A stretch of DNA of 64,000 nucleotides from Rhizobium sp. Root708 (GCF_001429725.1 NZ_LMHV01000004.1:186437-250436); one strand, 5' to 3'; counted from the stretch's first letter, positions 1-8,999 are shown. The notes: a model not told the origin generated them from the sequence alone. Numbers and translations: made by a program.

Positions 1-59
1 TCGCCTAGTGGAAGTTCACTTTTCGAGATCATGACGATCTGTCAACGAGGAGAATGAGA

Positions 60-227
60 ATGGCATCCACAGGCACCGACACATCGCACTCCAAGGGCGG
101 CTCCAAGTCGAGCTCCGGTAAGAGCGCATCTTCGACGACGAAGAGCGCAAGCTCGTCCGGCAAGCAGGGCGGCTCGCATGATCAGCACGTCAAGGCCGGC
201 GAGCAGAGCCACAAGAACTCTAAGTAA
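60..227 (+). CDS. Ser/Lys/Gly-rich 55-aa small protein, copy 1
   Basis: The ATG at 60 is preceded by the ribosome-binding site AACGAGGAGAATGAGA. The product is hydrophilic and low in complexity: Ser/Lys/Gly/Thr-rich, with a GKQGGSHDQHVKAGEQSHKN segment near the C-terminus and no hydrophobic core, so it is probably disordered. It vaguely recalls the KGG-type stress proteins of soil bacteria, but I do not assign a family. The second copy has an EcfG-type promoter, so general-stress control is likely; the -35 half for this copy would lie left of the window. It was too short for automatic ORF calling. Confidence 0.8.
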   Translation: MASTGTDTSHSKGGSKSSSGKSASSTTKSASSSGKQGGSHDQHVKAGEQSHKNSK

Positions 228-262
228 GTCCCGAGAAAATCGCGCTTTTCTAAAAATGGTTC

Positions 263-287
263 GGAACACGATCGCCTAGTGGAAGTT
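263..287 (+). promoter_or_regulatory. EcfG/RpoE2-type general-stress promoter (copy 2)
   Basis: GGAAC (263-267), 17 bases, then GTT (285-287). This fits the alphaproteobacterial EcfG consensus GGAAC-N16-cGTT (known for RpoE2/EcfG regulons), and the ATG lies 44 bases downstream at 331. The same spacing recurs at 1085 and 9000. Confidence 0.7.
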
Positions 288-330
288 CACTTTTCGAGAT
301 CATGACGATCTCTCAACGAGGAGAATGAGA

Positions 331-498
331 ATGGCATCCACAGGCACCGACACATCGCATTCCAAGGGCGGCTCCAAGTCGAGCTCCGGTAAGAGCGCAT
401 CTTCGACGACGAAGAGCGCAAGCTCGTCCGGCAAGCAGGGCGGCTCGCATGATCAGCACGTCAAGGCCGGCGAGCAGAGCCACAAGAACTCTAAGTAA
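331..498 (+). CDS. Ser/Lys/Gly-rich 55-aa small protein, copy 2
   Basis: Encodes a protein identical to the first copy, with the same GAGGAGAATGAGA ribosome-binding site. It is the last copy of the tandem array and has a complete EcfG-type promoter at 263-287. Its stop codon at 496-498 abuts the 5'-truncated flavodoxin gene, so the amplification or recombination event that produced the array ended inside that gene. Function unknown; a disordered desiccation, osmotic or oxidative stress protein would fit its composition and promoter. Confidence 0.85.
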   Translation: MASTGTDTSHSKGGSKSSSGKSASSTTKSASSSGKQGGSHDQHVKAGEQSHKNSK

Positions 499-499
499 G

Positions 500-1066
500 G
501 GCGGCGAACCTTCATCGACGGACCGAATGCTGTCGCTGATCGCCGCGGCTATGGACAAGGCCGGCGTGATGACTGAAACGATCCGGCTCGTCGACTTCGA
601 CATTAAGCCCGGCGTCACCTCAGACGAAGGCGACGGCGACGAGTGGCCGGGCATCCGTCAGAAAATTCTCGACGCCGACATTCTGGTATTCGGCTCCCCG
701 ATCTGGATGGAACAGCCCGACAGCATCTCAAAACGCGTCCTCGAGCGGATGGACGCCTTCTTCGACGAGACGGACGACCAAGGCCGAATGGTCTCCTACG
801 GCAAAGTGGCCGCGGTGGCGGTTGTCGGCAACGAGGACGGCGCGCACCACGTCTCCGCCGAGCTCTATCAGGGTTTGAACGACGTCGGCTTCACACTTGC
901 CCCGAACGCGGTCTCGTACTGGGTGGGGGAGGCAATGGGCAGCACCAACTTCGTCGATTTGCCGAAAGTGCCGGAGGCCGTCCAGAAGGCCGTCGACATA
1001 CTTGCACGAAACACGGTCCATCTAGCGAAGCTCACGAAGGACAACCCATTTCCCGGCGAGAAATAG
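500..1066 (+). pseudogene. 5'-truncated flavodoxin / NADPH-dependent FMN reductase family gene
   Basis: From GGEPSSTDRM onward the reading frame matches the flavodoxin-fold family (NAD(P)H-dependent oxidoreductases): VFGSPIWMEQP, a VVGNEDGAHH loop and the C-terminal SYWVGEAM motif. The N-terminal first beta strand and FMN-phosphate loop (about 20-25 residues, usually with an LNxTLK motif) are missing. Upstream, the frame runs into the antisense-like frame of the duplicated small gene and opens only at an accidental ATG at 449. The remnant could start at ATG 527, but without the phosphate loop it should not bind FMN normally. The truncation point coincides with the edge of the 271-bp tandem repeat. 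Confidence 0.8.
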
Positions 1067-1084
1067 CCGAACGTCGGTCGGTGC

Positions 1085-1109
1085 GGAACTTACACTCCCA
1101 GTGCAAGTT
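1085..1109 (+). promoter_or_regulatory. EcfG/RpoE2-type promoter before DUF3008 gene
   Basis: GGAAC at 1085-1089, 17 bases, GTT at 1107-1109. The ATG of the DUF3008 gene follows at 1133 after the ribosome-binding site GGAAGGAG. It sits just after the end of the flavodoxin remnant. Confidence 0.7.
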
Positions 1110-1132
1110 TCTGCTTCGGAAGGAGAACACCA

Positions 1133-1318
1133 ATGCCAGCGAAATCGAAAGCACAGCAGAAAGCCGCCGGCGCAGCCTTGTCGACCAAACGCGGCGACAC
1201 TCCGAAAAGCAAGCTCAAAGGTGCTTCCAAGCAGATGGTGGATTCAATGAGCGAAAAGCAGCTTGAGGACTTCGCCTCGACTAAACGCAAGGGCAAGCCC
1301 CAGCACGTCTCCCATTGA
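1133..1318 (+). CDS. DUF3008 family small stress protein
   Basis: This 61-aa protein starts MPAKSKAQQKAAGAAL and ends with a KRKGKPQHVSH tail, the signature of the DUF3008 family of short, very basic proteins common in Rhizobiales and related bacteria. Molecular function is unknown; members are usually seen near stress genes. The start is fixed by the AAGGAGAACACC ribosome-binding site. An EcfG-type promoter at 1085-1109 supports general-stress control. The stop codon overlaps the TTG start of the next gene, which suggests translational coupling. Confidence 0.85.
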   Translation: MPAKSKAQQKAAGAALSTKRGDTPKSKLKGASKQMVDSMSEKQLEDFASTKRKGKPQHVSH

Positions 1319-2208
1319 GCGGCCGGGACGATAGCGCCCTTGGCCAAGTCGGGTTTTCCGGGTTCGCACTTGAACAGATCGAGGTCGCGTCCGGCCCGAT
1401 CAGAGTTCGTCATGGCGGGGCCGGTCCGCCGGTCCTTCTACTTCACGGACACCCGCGTACCCATATGATGTGGGGTCGTGTCGCAGATTTTCTCTCGCCG
1501 TTCGTTACCGTTATCTGTCCTGATCTTCCGGGTTTCGGGCGCTCATACATCCCGATCGACGCGCTGGACAGCAGAAACTCGTCCAAGCGTGCTAAGGCAT
1601 CGGCGCTCGTCGAAATGATGGAGAAGATGGGTCATCGCCAATTCGCCGTTATCGGCCACGATCGAGGCAGCCTGACCGCCTTCCGGATGGCGATGGATCA
1701 CCCCGAGAAGATAAAAAAGCTAGTCACCGTCGACGGCATTCCCATCCTCGAACACCTCGAGCGGGCTGACTGGAGATTTGCCAGGGACTGGTATCACTGG
1801 TTCTTCTTCGCACAGCCGGACAAGCCGGAGCGGGCCATCCTCGCCGATCCGACGGCATGGTATTCGACGCTGTCACCCGATCTTATGGGGACGGCGGCCT
1901 ACGACGACCTTCTGGATGTCATATACAATCGAGACACCGTCCATGGGATGATCGAAGACTACCGCGCTGGTATCCGCATCGATCACCAGCACGACCGTGC
2001 TGACCGTGACGCCGGCAGGCGTGTGAACTGCCCGATGCTGTGCCTGTGGTCGACGCGAGATGACTTGGAAAAGATCTATGGCGATCCAGTAGCCATCTGG
2101 CGCAACTGGGCCACGGAGGTGAAGGGGTTCGGCATCGACAGCGGTCATCACGTTGCGGAGGAGAACCCGGTGGCTCTTGCAGCGGCAATCCATGCATTTC
2201 TGATGTGA
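1315..2208 (+). CDS. alpha/beta hydrolase, haloacetate dehalogenase-like
   Basis: A 297-aa cytoplasmic alpha/beta-hydrolase. HGHP (about 44-47) forms the oxyanion region, GHDRG (114-118) gives Asp116 as nucleophile instead of Ser, and SGHHVAEENP near the C-terminus carries the catalytic His. An Asp nucleophile in GHDRG is typical of haloacetate/fluoroacetate dehalogenases and epoxide hydrolases; the W/H-rich cap (DWYHWFFF) also fits the dehalogenase group. Substrate cannot be fixed from sequence. The start is a TTG overlapping the upstream stop (TTGA), with no clear Shine-Dalgarno, consistent with coupling to the DUF3008 gene. Confidence 0.8.
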   Translation: MSGRDDSALGQVGFSGFALEQIEVASGPIRVRHGGAGPPVLLLHGHPRTHMMWGRVADFLSPFVTVICPDLPGFGRSYIPIDALDSRNSSKRAKASALVEMMEKMGHRQFAVIGHDRGSLTAFRMAMDHPEKIKKLVTVDGIPILEHLERADWRFARDWYHWFFFAQPDKPERAILADPTAWYSTLSPDLMGTAAYDDLLDVIYNRDTVHGMIEDYRAGIRIDHQHDRADRDAGRRVNCPMLCLWSTRDDLEKIYGDPVAIWRNWATEVKGFGIDSGHHVAEENPVALAAAIHAFLM

Positions 2209-2553
2209 TGGACGTTCAGCCGATAGGCGCTGTCGCCGGAAGTTCGCCGTTGCCGGCCACGATTTCGGAGAGTTTTCGACCCCGCCGCCCGGCTCACTAC
2301 GAAGGTGCGTCGTTGCATCTGTGCGCAGCCGTCATCCAGTTCTGCGAGGCGAGTCCTTCAAACCAGGGTGCCAGGAGGCACAGGATGCCGCGAACTGCGG
2401 AACTCGCGCCAACTGAGACGTCGAAACTCCGGTGATGTGTTGCTCCTGTCTTGACGACGACGCGCGTCTCACCATGCCGCTGCTTGCCGGCGACCGACAA
2501 AAGGCTACATCCATCTTGAAGGCGGCTGTCGTGCGGCCGGGGGAAGGATTTTA
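2209..2553. other. intergenic region before the histidine kinase
   Basis: 345 bases with no convincing gene. A short open frame (2205-2435) lacks a ribosome-binding site and family features. A GGAAC at about 2398 is followed by GTC rather than GTT at EcfG spacing, so it is at best a weak promoter. The GGGGAAGG ribosome-binding site of the kinase gene is at its right end. Confidence 0.5.
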
Positions 2554-4479
2554 ATGCAAGCGAATGCCAGCGCGCTCCGGGCCACGTCCGTCGAGGGCCG
2601 ATATCATCTCCTCGTCGATTCAATCACCGACTATGCGATCTATCTGCTTGACCCCACGGGTCACATCAGTTCGTGGAATGCCGGCGCGCGGAGGTTCAAG
2701 GGATACACCGAGGAGGAAATCCTAGGCGAGCACTTCTCCCGGTTCTACACTCCGGAAGATCAGGAGGCCGGCATTCCGGCCAGAGCTCTGCTGACGGCCG
2801 AAACCGAAGGACGGTTCGAGGCCGAGGGCTGGCGGGTGCGCAAGGACGGCCACCGCTTCTGGGCGCATGTCGTCATCGACGCTATTCGGGATGTGAGCGG
2901 TGGACTTGTCGGTTTCGCCAAGATTACGCGAGACCTCTCCGAGCGGAAGATCGCCGAGGAAGCTCTGAAGCGAAGCGAAGAGCAGTTCCGGCTCTTGGTT
3001 CAGGGCGTCACCGACTACGCCATCTACATGCTCGACCCGGAAGGCAATGTCACGAGCTGGAACCCCGGCGCACAGCGTATCAAGGGCTATGCTCCCGAAG
3101 AGATCATCGGCGAGCACTTCTCGCGCTTCTACACCGAGGACGACCGCGTGGCGGGGCTTCCGGGCATTGCCTTGGCGACGGCCGCTCGGGAAGGCCGTTT
3201 CGAAAAGGAGGGATGGCGTCTTCGCAAGGACGGGTCACGGTTCTGGGCGACCGTCATCATCGACGCGATCCACGGACAAGACGGAAACCTCATTGGTTTC
3301 GCCAAGGTGACCCGCGACATCACTGAAAAGCGACAGGCACAGCAAGCTCTTGAGCGCGCGCAGCAGGAGCTCTTCCAGTCCCAGAAGATGGAGGCGGTGG
3401 GCCAGCTTACGGGCGGCGTCGCGCACGACTTCAACAACCTTCTGACGGCCGTTCTGGGAAGCCTGGAGATCGCCCGAAAGAAAGTCGCGGGACACCCTGA
3501 CGTCGCCGATCTCATCGACAATGCTATCTTGGGTGCCAAGCGCGGAGCGTCACTGACGCAGAGATTGCTTGCCTTTTCCCGCAAGCAGGATCTAAAGCTC
3601 GAGACGTTAAATCTTCCTGACCTTGTCCGCGGGATGTCGGACATGCTTCAACGTTCGATCGGTCCCGAAGTCGAGATCAGCACGACGTTCCCGCTTTCCC
3701 TGCCTTTGGTGAAGTCCGACCCGAACCAGCTCGAAAGCGCGTTGCTCAATCTGGTGGTCAACGCCCGCGACGCGATGGCGAGCGGGGGGACGATCACCAT
3801 TTCGGCTCGGCGGACGCCAGTAGGCTCCGGTCAAATCGAAGACTTACCCGGCGGCGACTATGTTTGCCTTTCCGTGAAGGATGAAGGCGAAGGCATGGAC
3901 GCGGAGACGCTTGAGAAGGCGACGACGCCGTTCTTCACGACGAAGGGTGTCGGCAAGGGGACCGGCCTTGGTCTACCAATGATCCAAGGACTGATGGCGC
4001 AGTCTGGCGGGCGGCTGACGTTAAGGTCGACTAAGGGAGCGGGCACGACCGCCGAACTCTGGCTTCCTGCTGCCAATGAGGTCGCGGCCCCTGCGCCGCA
4101 GGGGGAAGAGCCAGCGGCCGCAGCTGTTAGACCGCTGACCGTGCTGGCTGTCGACGACGACGGACTTGTCTTGATGAACACGGTTCTGATGCTCGAAGAT
4201 CTCGGACATATGACTATGCAGGCCGAATCTGGAGCGCAGGCATTGGACCTTCTGGAGGAGGGGACGTTGCCGGATGTCGTCATTACCGACCATTCGATGC
4301 CACACATGACGGGGGCCGAACTTTCCCGACATTTATCGGCGCTCCACCCCGGACTTCCGGTGATCCTGGCGACCGGATATACCGAGCTTCCCAATGGGGA
4401 CGACCCCGGTCTCCCTAGGCTGCCAAAACCCTTCTCGCAGGGACAATTGAACGAAGCACTTGCGAAAATCGTGGGGTAG
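2554..4479 (+). CDS. PAS-PAS hybrid sensor histidine kinase with receiver domain
   Basis: A 641-aa soluble hybrid kinase. Two near-duplicate PAS domains (about 16-135 and 143-262) share the WNxGAxRxKGY...GEHFSRFYT pattern and PAC segments ending in T(R)DxxE. A HisKA domain follows with phospho-His291 in GGVAHDFNN, then an HATPase with N box [11 protein letters not shown]1 DEGEGMD and G2 [10 protein letters not shown]-terminal receiver (about 528-640) has acidic residues at 534-536, phospho-acceptor Asp579 (ITDHSMP) and Lys625. There are no membrane segments, so the stimulus is cytoplasmic; PAS1/PAS2 similarity suggests internal duplication. Kinases of this layout in rhizobia often feed the general stress response, which would fit the nearby EcfG promoters, but no cognate regulator is adjacent. 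The start follows GGGGAAGG. Confidence 0.92.
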   Translation: MQANASALRATSVEGRYHLLVDSITDYAIYLLDPTGHISSWNAGARRFKGYTEEEILGEHFSRFYTPEDQEAGIPARALLTAETEGRFEAEGWRVRKDGHRFWAHVVIDAIRDVSGGLVGFAKITRDLSERKIAEEALKRSEEQFRLLVQGVTDYAIYMLDPEGNVTSWNPGAQRIKGYAPEEIIGEHFSRFYTEDDRVAGLPGIALATAAREGRFEKEGWRLRKDGSRFWATVIIDAIHGQDGNLIGFAKVTRDITEKRQAQQALERAQQELFQSQKMEAVGQLTGGVAHDFNNLLTAVLGSLEIARKKVAGHPDVADLIDNAILGAKRGASLTQRLLAFSRKQDLKLETLNLPDLVRGMSDMLQRSIGPEVEISTTFPLSLPLVKSDPNQLESALLNLVVNARDAMASGGTITISARRTPVGSGQIEDLPGGDYVCLSVKDEGEGMDAETLEKATTPFFTTKGVGKGTGLGLPMIQGLMAQSGGRLTLRSTKGAGTTAELWLPAANEVAAPAPQGEEPAAAAVRPLTVLAVDDDGLVLMNTVLMLEDLGHMTMQAESGAQALDLLEEGTLPDVVITDHSMPHMTGAELSRHLSALHPGLPVILATGYTELPNGDDPGLPRLPKPFSQGQLNEALAKIVG

Positions 4480-4724
4480 CGGTCCGCTACTGTACAAACC
4501 GTTTGTCCAGCTCGCGTAGCGGTGGACGAGCTCCGCAAGTCCATAGGCGACGCAGGTGCATCCCAGCGCGGTAAAGCCGGGACTTAATCTGGGCACCATC
4601 CGGTCGATTTACAGCCAGTACGCCGAGATCACCGGCAGCCCCCAACCTATGTGTATCTCGACCGTCCATCGGCTTCAAAATAGAGTCTCGGCGATAGTCT
4701 CAGCAATCCAAGAAGGATAGGACC

Positions 4725-5483
4725 ATGAAAATCGTCATCATCGGAGGCACAGGCCTCATTGGAACGAAAGTGGCGGAGCGTCTGAGGAAGCAGGGACATG
4801 ACGTTATTCAGTCCTCTCCTTCCACCGGGGTCAATACCTTGACCGGCGAAGGCCTCGCTGGCGTGCTTGCCGGAGCAAATGTCGTCCTGGATGTCACCAA
4901 CTCGCCCTCATTCGAACCGAGCGCCGTCCTGTCCTTCTTCCAGACATCGACCGCCAACTTGCTCAAGGCAGAACGGGAGGCCGGCGTTCGTCACCATGTC
5001 GCACTCTCCATAGTCGGCATCGAGAGATCGCCGGACAATGGCTACTTCCCTGCCAAGGTCGCTCAAGAAGAGCTCATCAAGAAGGGCGTCATCCCGTATA
5101 CGATCGTGCGGGCGACGCAGTTCATGGAATTTTTGGGCGGGATCGCCGATAGCGCGACCGTCGATGGGGAAGTCCATGTGTCGCCCGGCGCGTTTCAGCC
5201 AATCGCAGCCGACGACGTCGCAAGCTTCGTCGCCGAGGCAGTCTGCGGCAAGCCCGAGAACCAGACCGTCGAAATCGCTGGACCCGAGAAAAAGCCCATG
5301 AGCGATTTTTTGAAGGGTTATCTCACGGCGACCGGCGACACGCGAACGGTCCTCATCGATCCCCAGGCGAAGTACTTCGGTTCTCTCGTAAACGACCAGT
5401 CCCTGGTTCCTCTCGGATCGGCCAAGCTAGGCAGACTGGATGTCAAAACCTGGTTTGCGCAACGCCCCCAAGCCTCGACCTGA
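4725..5483 (+). CDS. NAD(P)-binding atypical SDR (NmrA-like) oxidoreductase
   Basis: A 252-aa single-domain Rossmann protein beginning with the dinucleotide-binding motif GGTGLIG (7-13), followed by the short variable core of the extended/atypical SDR (NmrA, SDR_a5-like) group. The segment HHVALSIVGIER corresponds to the substrate-side strand, and YFPAKVAQEE holds the Tyr/Lys pair region. Such proteins are cytosolic quinone- or carbonyl-reductase-like enzymes or redox sensors; the substrate is unknown. The ribosome-binding site AAGAAGGATAGG precedes the ATG. It stands alone between the kinase and a convergent esterase gene. Confidence 0.82.
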   Translation: MKIVIIGGTGLIGTKVAERLRKQGHDVIQSSPSTGVNTLTGEGLAGVLAGANVVLDVTNSPSFEPSAVLSFFQTSTANLLKAEREAGVRHHVALSIVGIERSPDNGYFPAKVAQEELIKKGVIPYTIVRATQFMEFLGGIADSATVDGEVHVSPGAFQPIAADDVASFVAEAVCGKPENQTVEIAGPEKKPMSDFLKGYLTATGDTRTVLIDPQAKYFGSLVNDQSLVPLGSAKLGRLDVKTWFAQRPQAST

Positions 5484-5749
5484 CAAGCCGTGTGATGAAA
5501 CGGATGGCCGGCAGTAAGCCGACGGGCGGTTCGCGGATTCACAAACCAGCCTGTGTCGAGGAGGTGATTGAGCGCGTGTTCTCCGCCGCAGCTTGGAACG
5601 GCGATCCGCCTTCGGTAAGGAGCGTTACAGCGCGCTTGGCATGGGCGCGAGGACTGAGGGGCCCGCCAGCGGGCCGCCATCGCCAACTGGAACTGCTTTT
5701 TGAATCCACCGACGAAAGCGCCTTAACCAGATTGTTGGAAAGTCTTGCC

Positions 5750-6745
5750 CTAACGCCTTACTAGATGCCACAAGCGCATCAGTTCGGCGGGGGCCGAGAT
5801 ACCCGCTCCCAGCACAAACGGGTCCGTCGATCTCGACCGGGCCGAACTGCTTTCCTTGACAGGAAGACCATGCCCCATGCCGTCGATGGAGTAGAGCGAA
5901 ACCTGGCGTCCGCCGGCGCCCCAGGTGGACAACTGGCCCCACGCCTTCTTCTCGGCACGGCTAGCGCCTCGCTCGAGACCACTTGCTTCGACCCATTGAT
6001 CGACGCAGGCCAGGGCATTAGCCGGGTTCACGGTGCGATCTGCTATCCCCTGCCAAATGCTGATCGGAGGCCAGGCGCGGCGATCGGGCGAAATTTCATG
6101 TATCCTTGCGCCCCATCCAGCCGCGGGTGGCGAGGCGCCCGATTTCATCGCACGCAGGGCTGACATCGCATCGCGCACAGCGCCAACCGGCATTCCAGCG
6201 ACGATGGCGGCACCCGCGAACATGTCTGGATAGTTGGCGACCAGTGCGCCCGTCATCGCGCCGCCAGCAGACAGACCGACGATGTAGACCCGCGCCCGAT
6301 CGGCTCGATGTCGTTTCAGGGCATGATCAATCATCTGCTTGATGGAAAGCAACTCACCGCGATCACGAGCCACCTCGCTCGGGCGAAACCAGTTGAAGCA
6401 TCGCTGAGGATTGTTCGAATGAGTTTGCTCCGGATAGAGCAGAACGAACCCTCGATCCTTTGCCAGCTTCGAAAAGCCGCTAGCGCCATCCATGCTCTCC
6501 GGTGTCTGGCGGCAGCCATGAAGCACCACCACAAGAGCAGGCTTGTTCGGCAGGGTGGAAGGCACGTAGGTCTTCATCACCAGCCGGGCGGGGTTGCTGC
6601 CAAAGGCCGTGATTGTCTGGAGCGTCGGTCGCTCCGGCCTTGATGGCTTCCGGCGGACGGGGCTCCATGCCTTCTCCAGCAAGTGTGCAGCCTTGCGCTG
6701 CGTCTTCAACAGCCGCGTCAGCGATCTGGTGAAGCCGAGCTTCAA
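5750..6745 (-). CDS. PHB depolymerase family esterase
   Basis: A 331-aa alpha/beta hydrolase of the polyhydroxybutyrate-depolymerase/feruloyl-esterase (Esterase_PHB) family: VVVLHGCRQTPESM (oxyanion, about 73-86), CFNWF, lipase box GLSAGG (157-162, Ser159) and a C-terminal GMGHGLP with the catalytic His. No clear signal peptide, but a basic N-terminal stretch, so it may act on intracellular PHB oligomers or cytoplasmic esters. Its 5' end overlaps the 3' end of the upstream Nudix gene by 4 bases, so the two are probably cotranscribed. Confidence 0.85.
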   Translation of the reverse strand: MKLGFTRSLTRLLKTQRKAAHLLEKAWSPVRRKPSRPERPTLQTITAFGSNPARLVMKTYVPSTLPNKPALVVVLHGCRQTPESMDGASGFSKLAKDRGFVLLYPEQTHSNNPQRCFNWFRPSEVARDRGELLSIKQMIDHALKRHRADRARVYIVGLSAGGAMTGALVANYPDMFAGAAIVAGMPVGAVRDAMSALRAMKSGASPPAAGWGARIHEISPDRRAWPPISIWQGIADRTVNPANALACVDQWVEASGLERGASRAEKKAWGQLSTWGAGGRQVSLYSIDGMGHGLPVKESSSARSRSTDPFVLGAGISAPAELMRLWHLVRR

Positions 6746-7194
6746 AGCTGTGTGCCCTCAAGCCTGGAGAGCAGAGCTCTCAGGCCGGGCTGGGCAGCAT
6801 CGCGGATCGCGACTTTCAAGGGGAACCATTTCTGCTTTCGCGTGCCCTTCTCGGGAAAATCAAGTTGAGCCTCGGCAACCTGAAGGAGATGGACAGTGAC
6901 ATGGTAATGATGGGGCGAGCTGTCTTTGTGGTAGCTGAACGAACCGAAGATCGTCGTCTCGACGTCCCCGACGACGCCCGCTTCCTCGAAGGATTCCCGA
7001 CCGGCTGCCTGGGAGGTTGTCTCCCCGGGATCGAGATGCCCTTTGGGGACACCCCATCGTCCATTCCGGCGGCTTCCCACGAGAAGGACACGGAGCTGCC
7101 CACTTCCGTTTCTGCGGTAGCAGATCGCGCCAGCTTGCTGGATGTCGCGGGCGGCGGTTGGGATTGCCGAGTTGGATTGATCGTCAGAGAGCAT
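6742..7194 (-). CDS. Nudix hydrolase, DIPP-like (1 of 3)
   Basis: A 150-aa protein consisting of one Nudix domain. The Nudix box runs from GHLDPGETTSQAAGRE to SFEEAGV and keeps all consensus Gly/Glu/Arg positions. The preceding RRNGRWGVPKGHLDPGE pattern resembles the diadenosine/diphosphoinositol polyphosphate phosphohydrolase (DIPP/MutT-like) group, which hydrolyses phosphate-phosphate bonds in nucleotides, inositol pyrophosphates or polyphosphate. It is closely similar to the third Nudix protein in this cluster (9611-10057). It is transcribed divergently from the CYTH-CHAD gene and overlaps the esterase gene downstream. Confidence 0.88.
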   Translation of the reverse strand: MLSDDQSNSAIPTAARDIQQAGAICYRRNGSGQLRVLLVGSRRNGRWGVPKGHLDPGETTSQAAGRESFEEAGVVGDVETTIFGSFSYHKDSSPHHYHVTVHLLQVAEAQLDFPEKGTRKQKWFPLKVAIRDAAQPGLRALLSRLEGTQL

Positions 7195-7298
7195 GGCTGC
7201 TTTTCGATTTCTTCCCGTATTTCATCAGATTGCTGTAGCATCGAACTATGACAGTCTGGTTCGCGTTGAGTTGGTTCCTCTAGCAGCCGGAGTTCATC

Positions 7299-8750
7299 TT
7301 GTCGTCCGAAACCGAAATCAAACTCGACCTGTCACAGGAAGCCCTCGACACCCTCATGGGTTCCGATCTTTTTGGCGATCCCGACAAGGTACTCGATCAG
7401 CGATCCACCTATTTCGATACCGCCGACCGCATGCTCTGGAAGGAAGGCTACACCGTGCGCATCAGGCAGGTCGGCGGCACCAGGACGCAGACCGTCAAGG
7501 CGACCGGGCCCAGCAGATCGCTGTTTGCAAGATCCGAATGGGAAACGCCCCTCGAAGGCGACGAGCCTGTCCTCGATCACACAAGTCCGCTGACTGGAGA
7601 GTTCGGTGGCGATCTGAAGCTTGAGCCTGTGTTCGACGTCGTGATCACCAGAAGGCTCTGGAACGTGGTGGAGAATGGGTCGCGCATAGAGGTTGTCCTC
7701 GATGAGGGTGCTGCTATCTCCGGCGACCGCCGTTCTCCAATCCGGGAAGCCGAGATCGAGCTGAAAGAGGGAAGCCCCAGCGACTTGTTCGTTTTCGCCC
7801 GGAAGATGGATGCTGTCGCCAACTTCCGGTTCGGTGTGCGGTCAAAGGCCGAGCGCGGCTTCGTTCTTGCCGATGCCCAGAAGAAGGTGGTCAAGGCGGA
7901 GCCAGTCCACCTTGAGCAGAGCATGAACGCGGCTGCGGCATTCAAGGCGATTGCGCTCTCTTGCGTTCGCCAGTTCCGGCTCAACGAAGATATTCTGCGC
8001 CAGCACCGAAACCCCGAAGCCCTTCACCAGACCAGGGTGGCTCTGCGCCGCTTCCGATCCGCCCTCTCGTTGTTCAAGGCCGTCCTGCCAGGTGATGAAC
8101 CTCAAAGACTGAACCAGGAACTTCGCTGGCTCGCTGCGGTCCTTGGCGAGGCACGCAACGTGGACGTTCTCTTCGCCAAGGCATCCGACACCGATCTGAT
8201 CTCCAAACTGAAGACGGCGCGTGCGGCCACCTACCGCGATGCCATCGAAGCTTTGGACTCCTCGCGCACGCGCGCCCTGATGCTCGACCTCGTCAATTGG
8301 CTGGAATGCGGCGACCATCTTCCCGGCAACGGATCGGTATCGGCGGACATACCCAGCGGGCAGGACTTCGCGGTCCGCGTACTAGAGAAGCAACGCAAGC
8401 GCCTTAAGAAGGATGGCAGCGCACTTGCGAAGGCCGACGACGAGCACAGGCACGAGGTTCGCAAGGATGCGAAGAAATTCAGATATGCTTCCGAGTTCTT
8501 CGCGTCGCTCTTCGACGACAAGCGCGGCGCGCGACGGCACAAGAAATTCCTCGCTGCCATGGAGGCGCTGCAGGACGAACTGGGTGCGCTCAACGATCTC
8601 GCGACAGGCCCGGAGGTCCTGGAGAAGCATGGCCTTGCCGATCATCCCGCCAAGGACACCGTTGTCTCCCATCGCGACAAGTCGGCATTGCTTGGGAAAG
8701 CCCAGGCTGCGGTGGATGAAGTCCTCGATATCAAGCGCTTCTGGCGATAG
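7299..8750 (+). CDS. CYTH-CHAD domain protein (inorganic triphosphatase / polyphosphate-binding)
   Basis: A 483-aa protein. The N-terminal CYTH domain (about 1-195) starts with ETEIKL, the acidic/Lys motif that binds triphosphate and metal, and has further paired charged strands (RIRQ, EIELKEG). A C-terminal CHAD domain (about 205-478) is helical with conserved basic residues (LHQTRVALRRFRSAL, LGEARNVDVL, HRHEVRKDAKKFRYA), which in known CHAD proteins bind polyphosphate. Related CYTH-CHAD proteins (E. coli YgiF) cleave inorganic triphosphate. The start is a TTG preceded by CCGGAG. Flanking Nudix genes suggest a shared role in phosphate-chain turnover. Confidence 0.88.
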   Translation: MSSETEIKLDLSQEALDTLMGSDLFGDPDKVLDQRSTYFDTADRMLWKEGYTVRIRQVGGTRTQTVKATGPSRSLFARSEWETPLEGDEPVLDHTSPLTGEFGGDLKLEPVFDVVITRRLWNVVENGSRIEVVLDEGAAISGDRRSPIREAEIELKEGSPSDLFVFARKMDAVANFRFGVRSKAERGFVLADAQKKVVKAEPVHLEQSMNAAAAFKAIALSCVRQFRLNEDILRQHRNPEALHQTRVALRRFRSALSLFKAVLPGDEPQRLNQELRWLAAVLGEARNVDVLFAKASDTDLISKLKTARAATYRDAIEALDSSRTRALMLDLVNWLECGDHLPGNGSVSADIPSGQDFAVRVLEKQRKRLKKDGSALAKADDEHRHEVRKDAKKFRYASEFFASLFDDKRGARRHKKFLAAMEALQDELGALNDLATGPEVLEKHGLADHPAKDTVVSHRDKSALLGKAQAAVDEVLDIKRFWR

Positions 8751-8837
8751 CCGACCGCCCGGCTGTCAAAAAACTTTCACAAACAAAGTGTCGATCGCTT
8801 CCGAACTGCTGGGTAAGGTCCCGGCGCGGAGGATTCG

Positions 8838-8960
8838 ATGAAAGAGAAGACAATGGCCGAGATAGCTCGGGTTGCAGAGACCGTCGAACGGTCGCGAGGC
8901 CAGGACCGATTGAGTGACCGAGCTTTAACAGATCGCCGTCGATACGCGAAACAGTTATGA
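8838..8960 (+). CDS. 40-aa basic small protein, unknown
   Basis: A small open frame with an almost ideal ribosome-binding site (GCGGAGGATTCG then ATG). The product is 40 residues, highly charged (Arg/Glu/Lys-rich) and without a hydrophobic segment; it reads as one amphipathic helix followed by an Arg-rich tail. I recognise no family. It lies between the CYTH-CHAD gene and the second Nudix gene on the same strand. Support is the strong Shine-Dalgarno only. Confidence 0.4.
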   Translation: MKEKTMAEIARVAETVERSRGQDRLSDRALTDRRRYAKQL

Positions 8961-8999
8961 CGACACCTCGCTTGACGATCACTGAAGCAGCGATCGAGC

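Larger units (their letters stand above)
1..499. repeat. tandem duplication, 271-bp period
   Basis: Positions 1-228 are repeated at 272-499 with two mismatches (41/312 and 99/370), the second a synonymous CAC/CAT change. Each copy holds one complete 55-aa gene and its leader. The first copy starts exactly at the window edge with the -10 half of the promoter, so further copies may lie to the left. Homology stops just after the stop codon of the second copy, where flavodoxin coding sequence begins. Confidence 0.95.

Noticed and set aside
2205..2435. 76-codon open frame after the dehalogenase-like gene
   Set aside because: Starts at the preceding stop codon without Shine-Dalgarno signal and reads as non-coding composition.
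5492..5764. 90-codon open frame between the SDR and esterase genes
   Set aside because: No ribosome-binding site, no recognisable family, and its end overlaps the convergent esterase gene; it may be chance.
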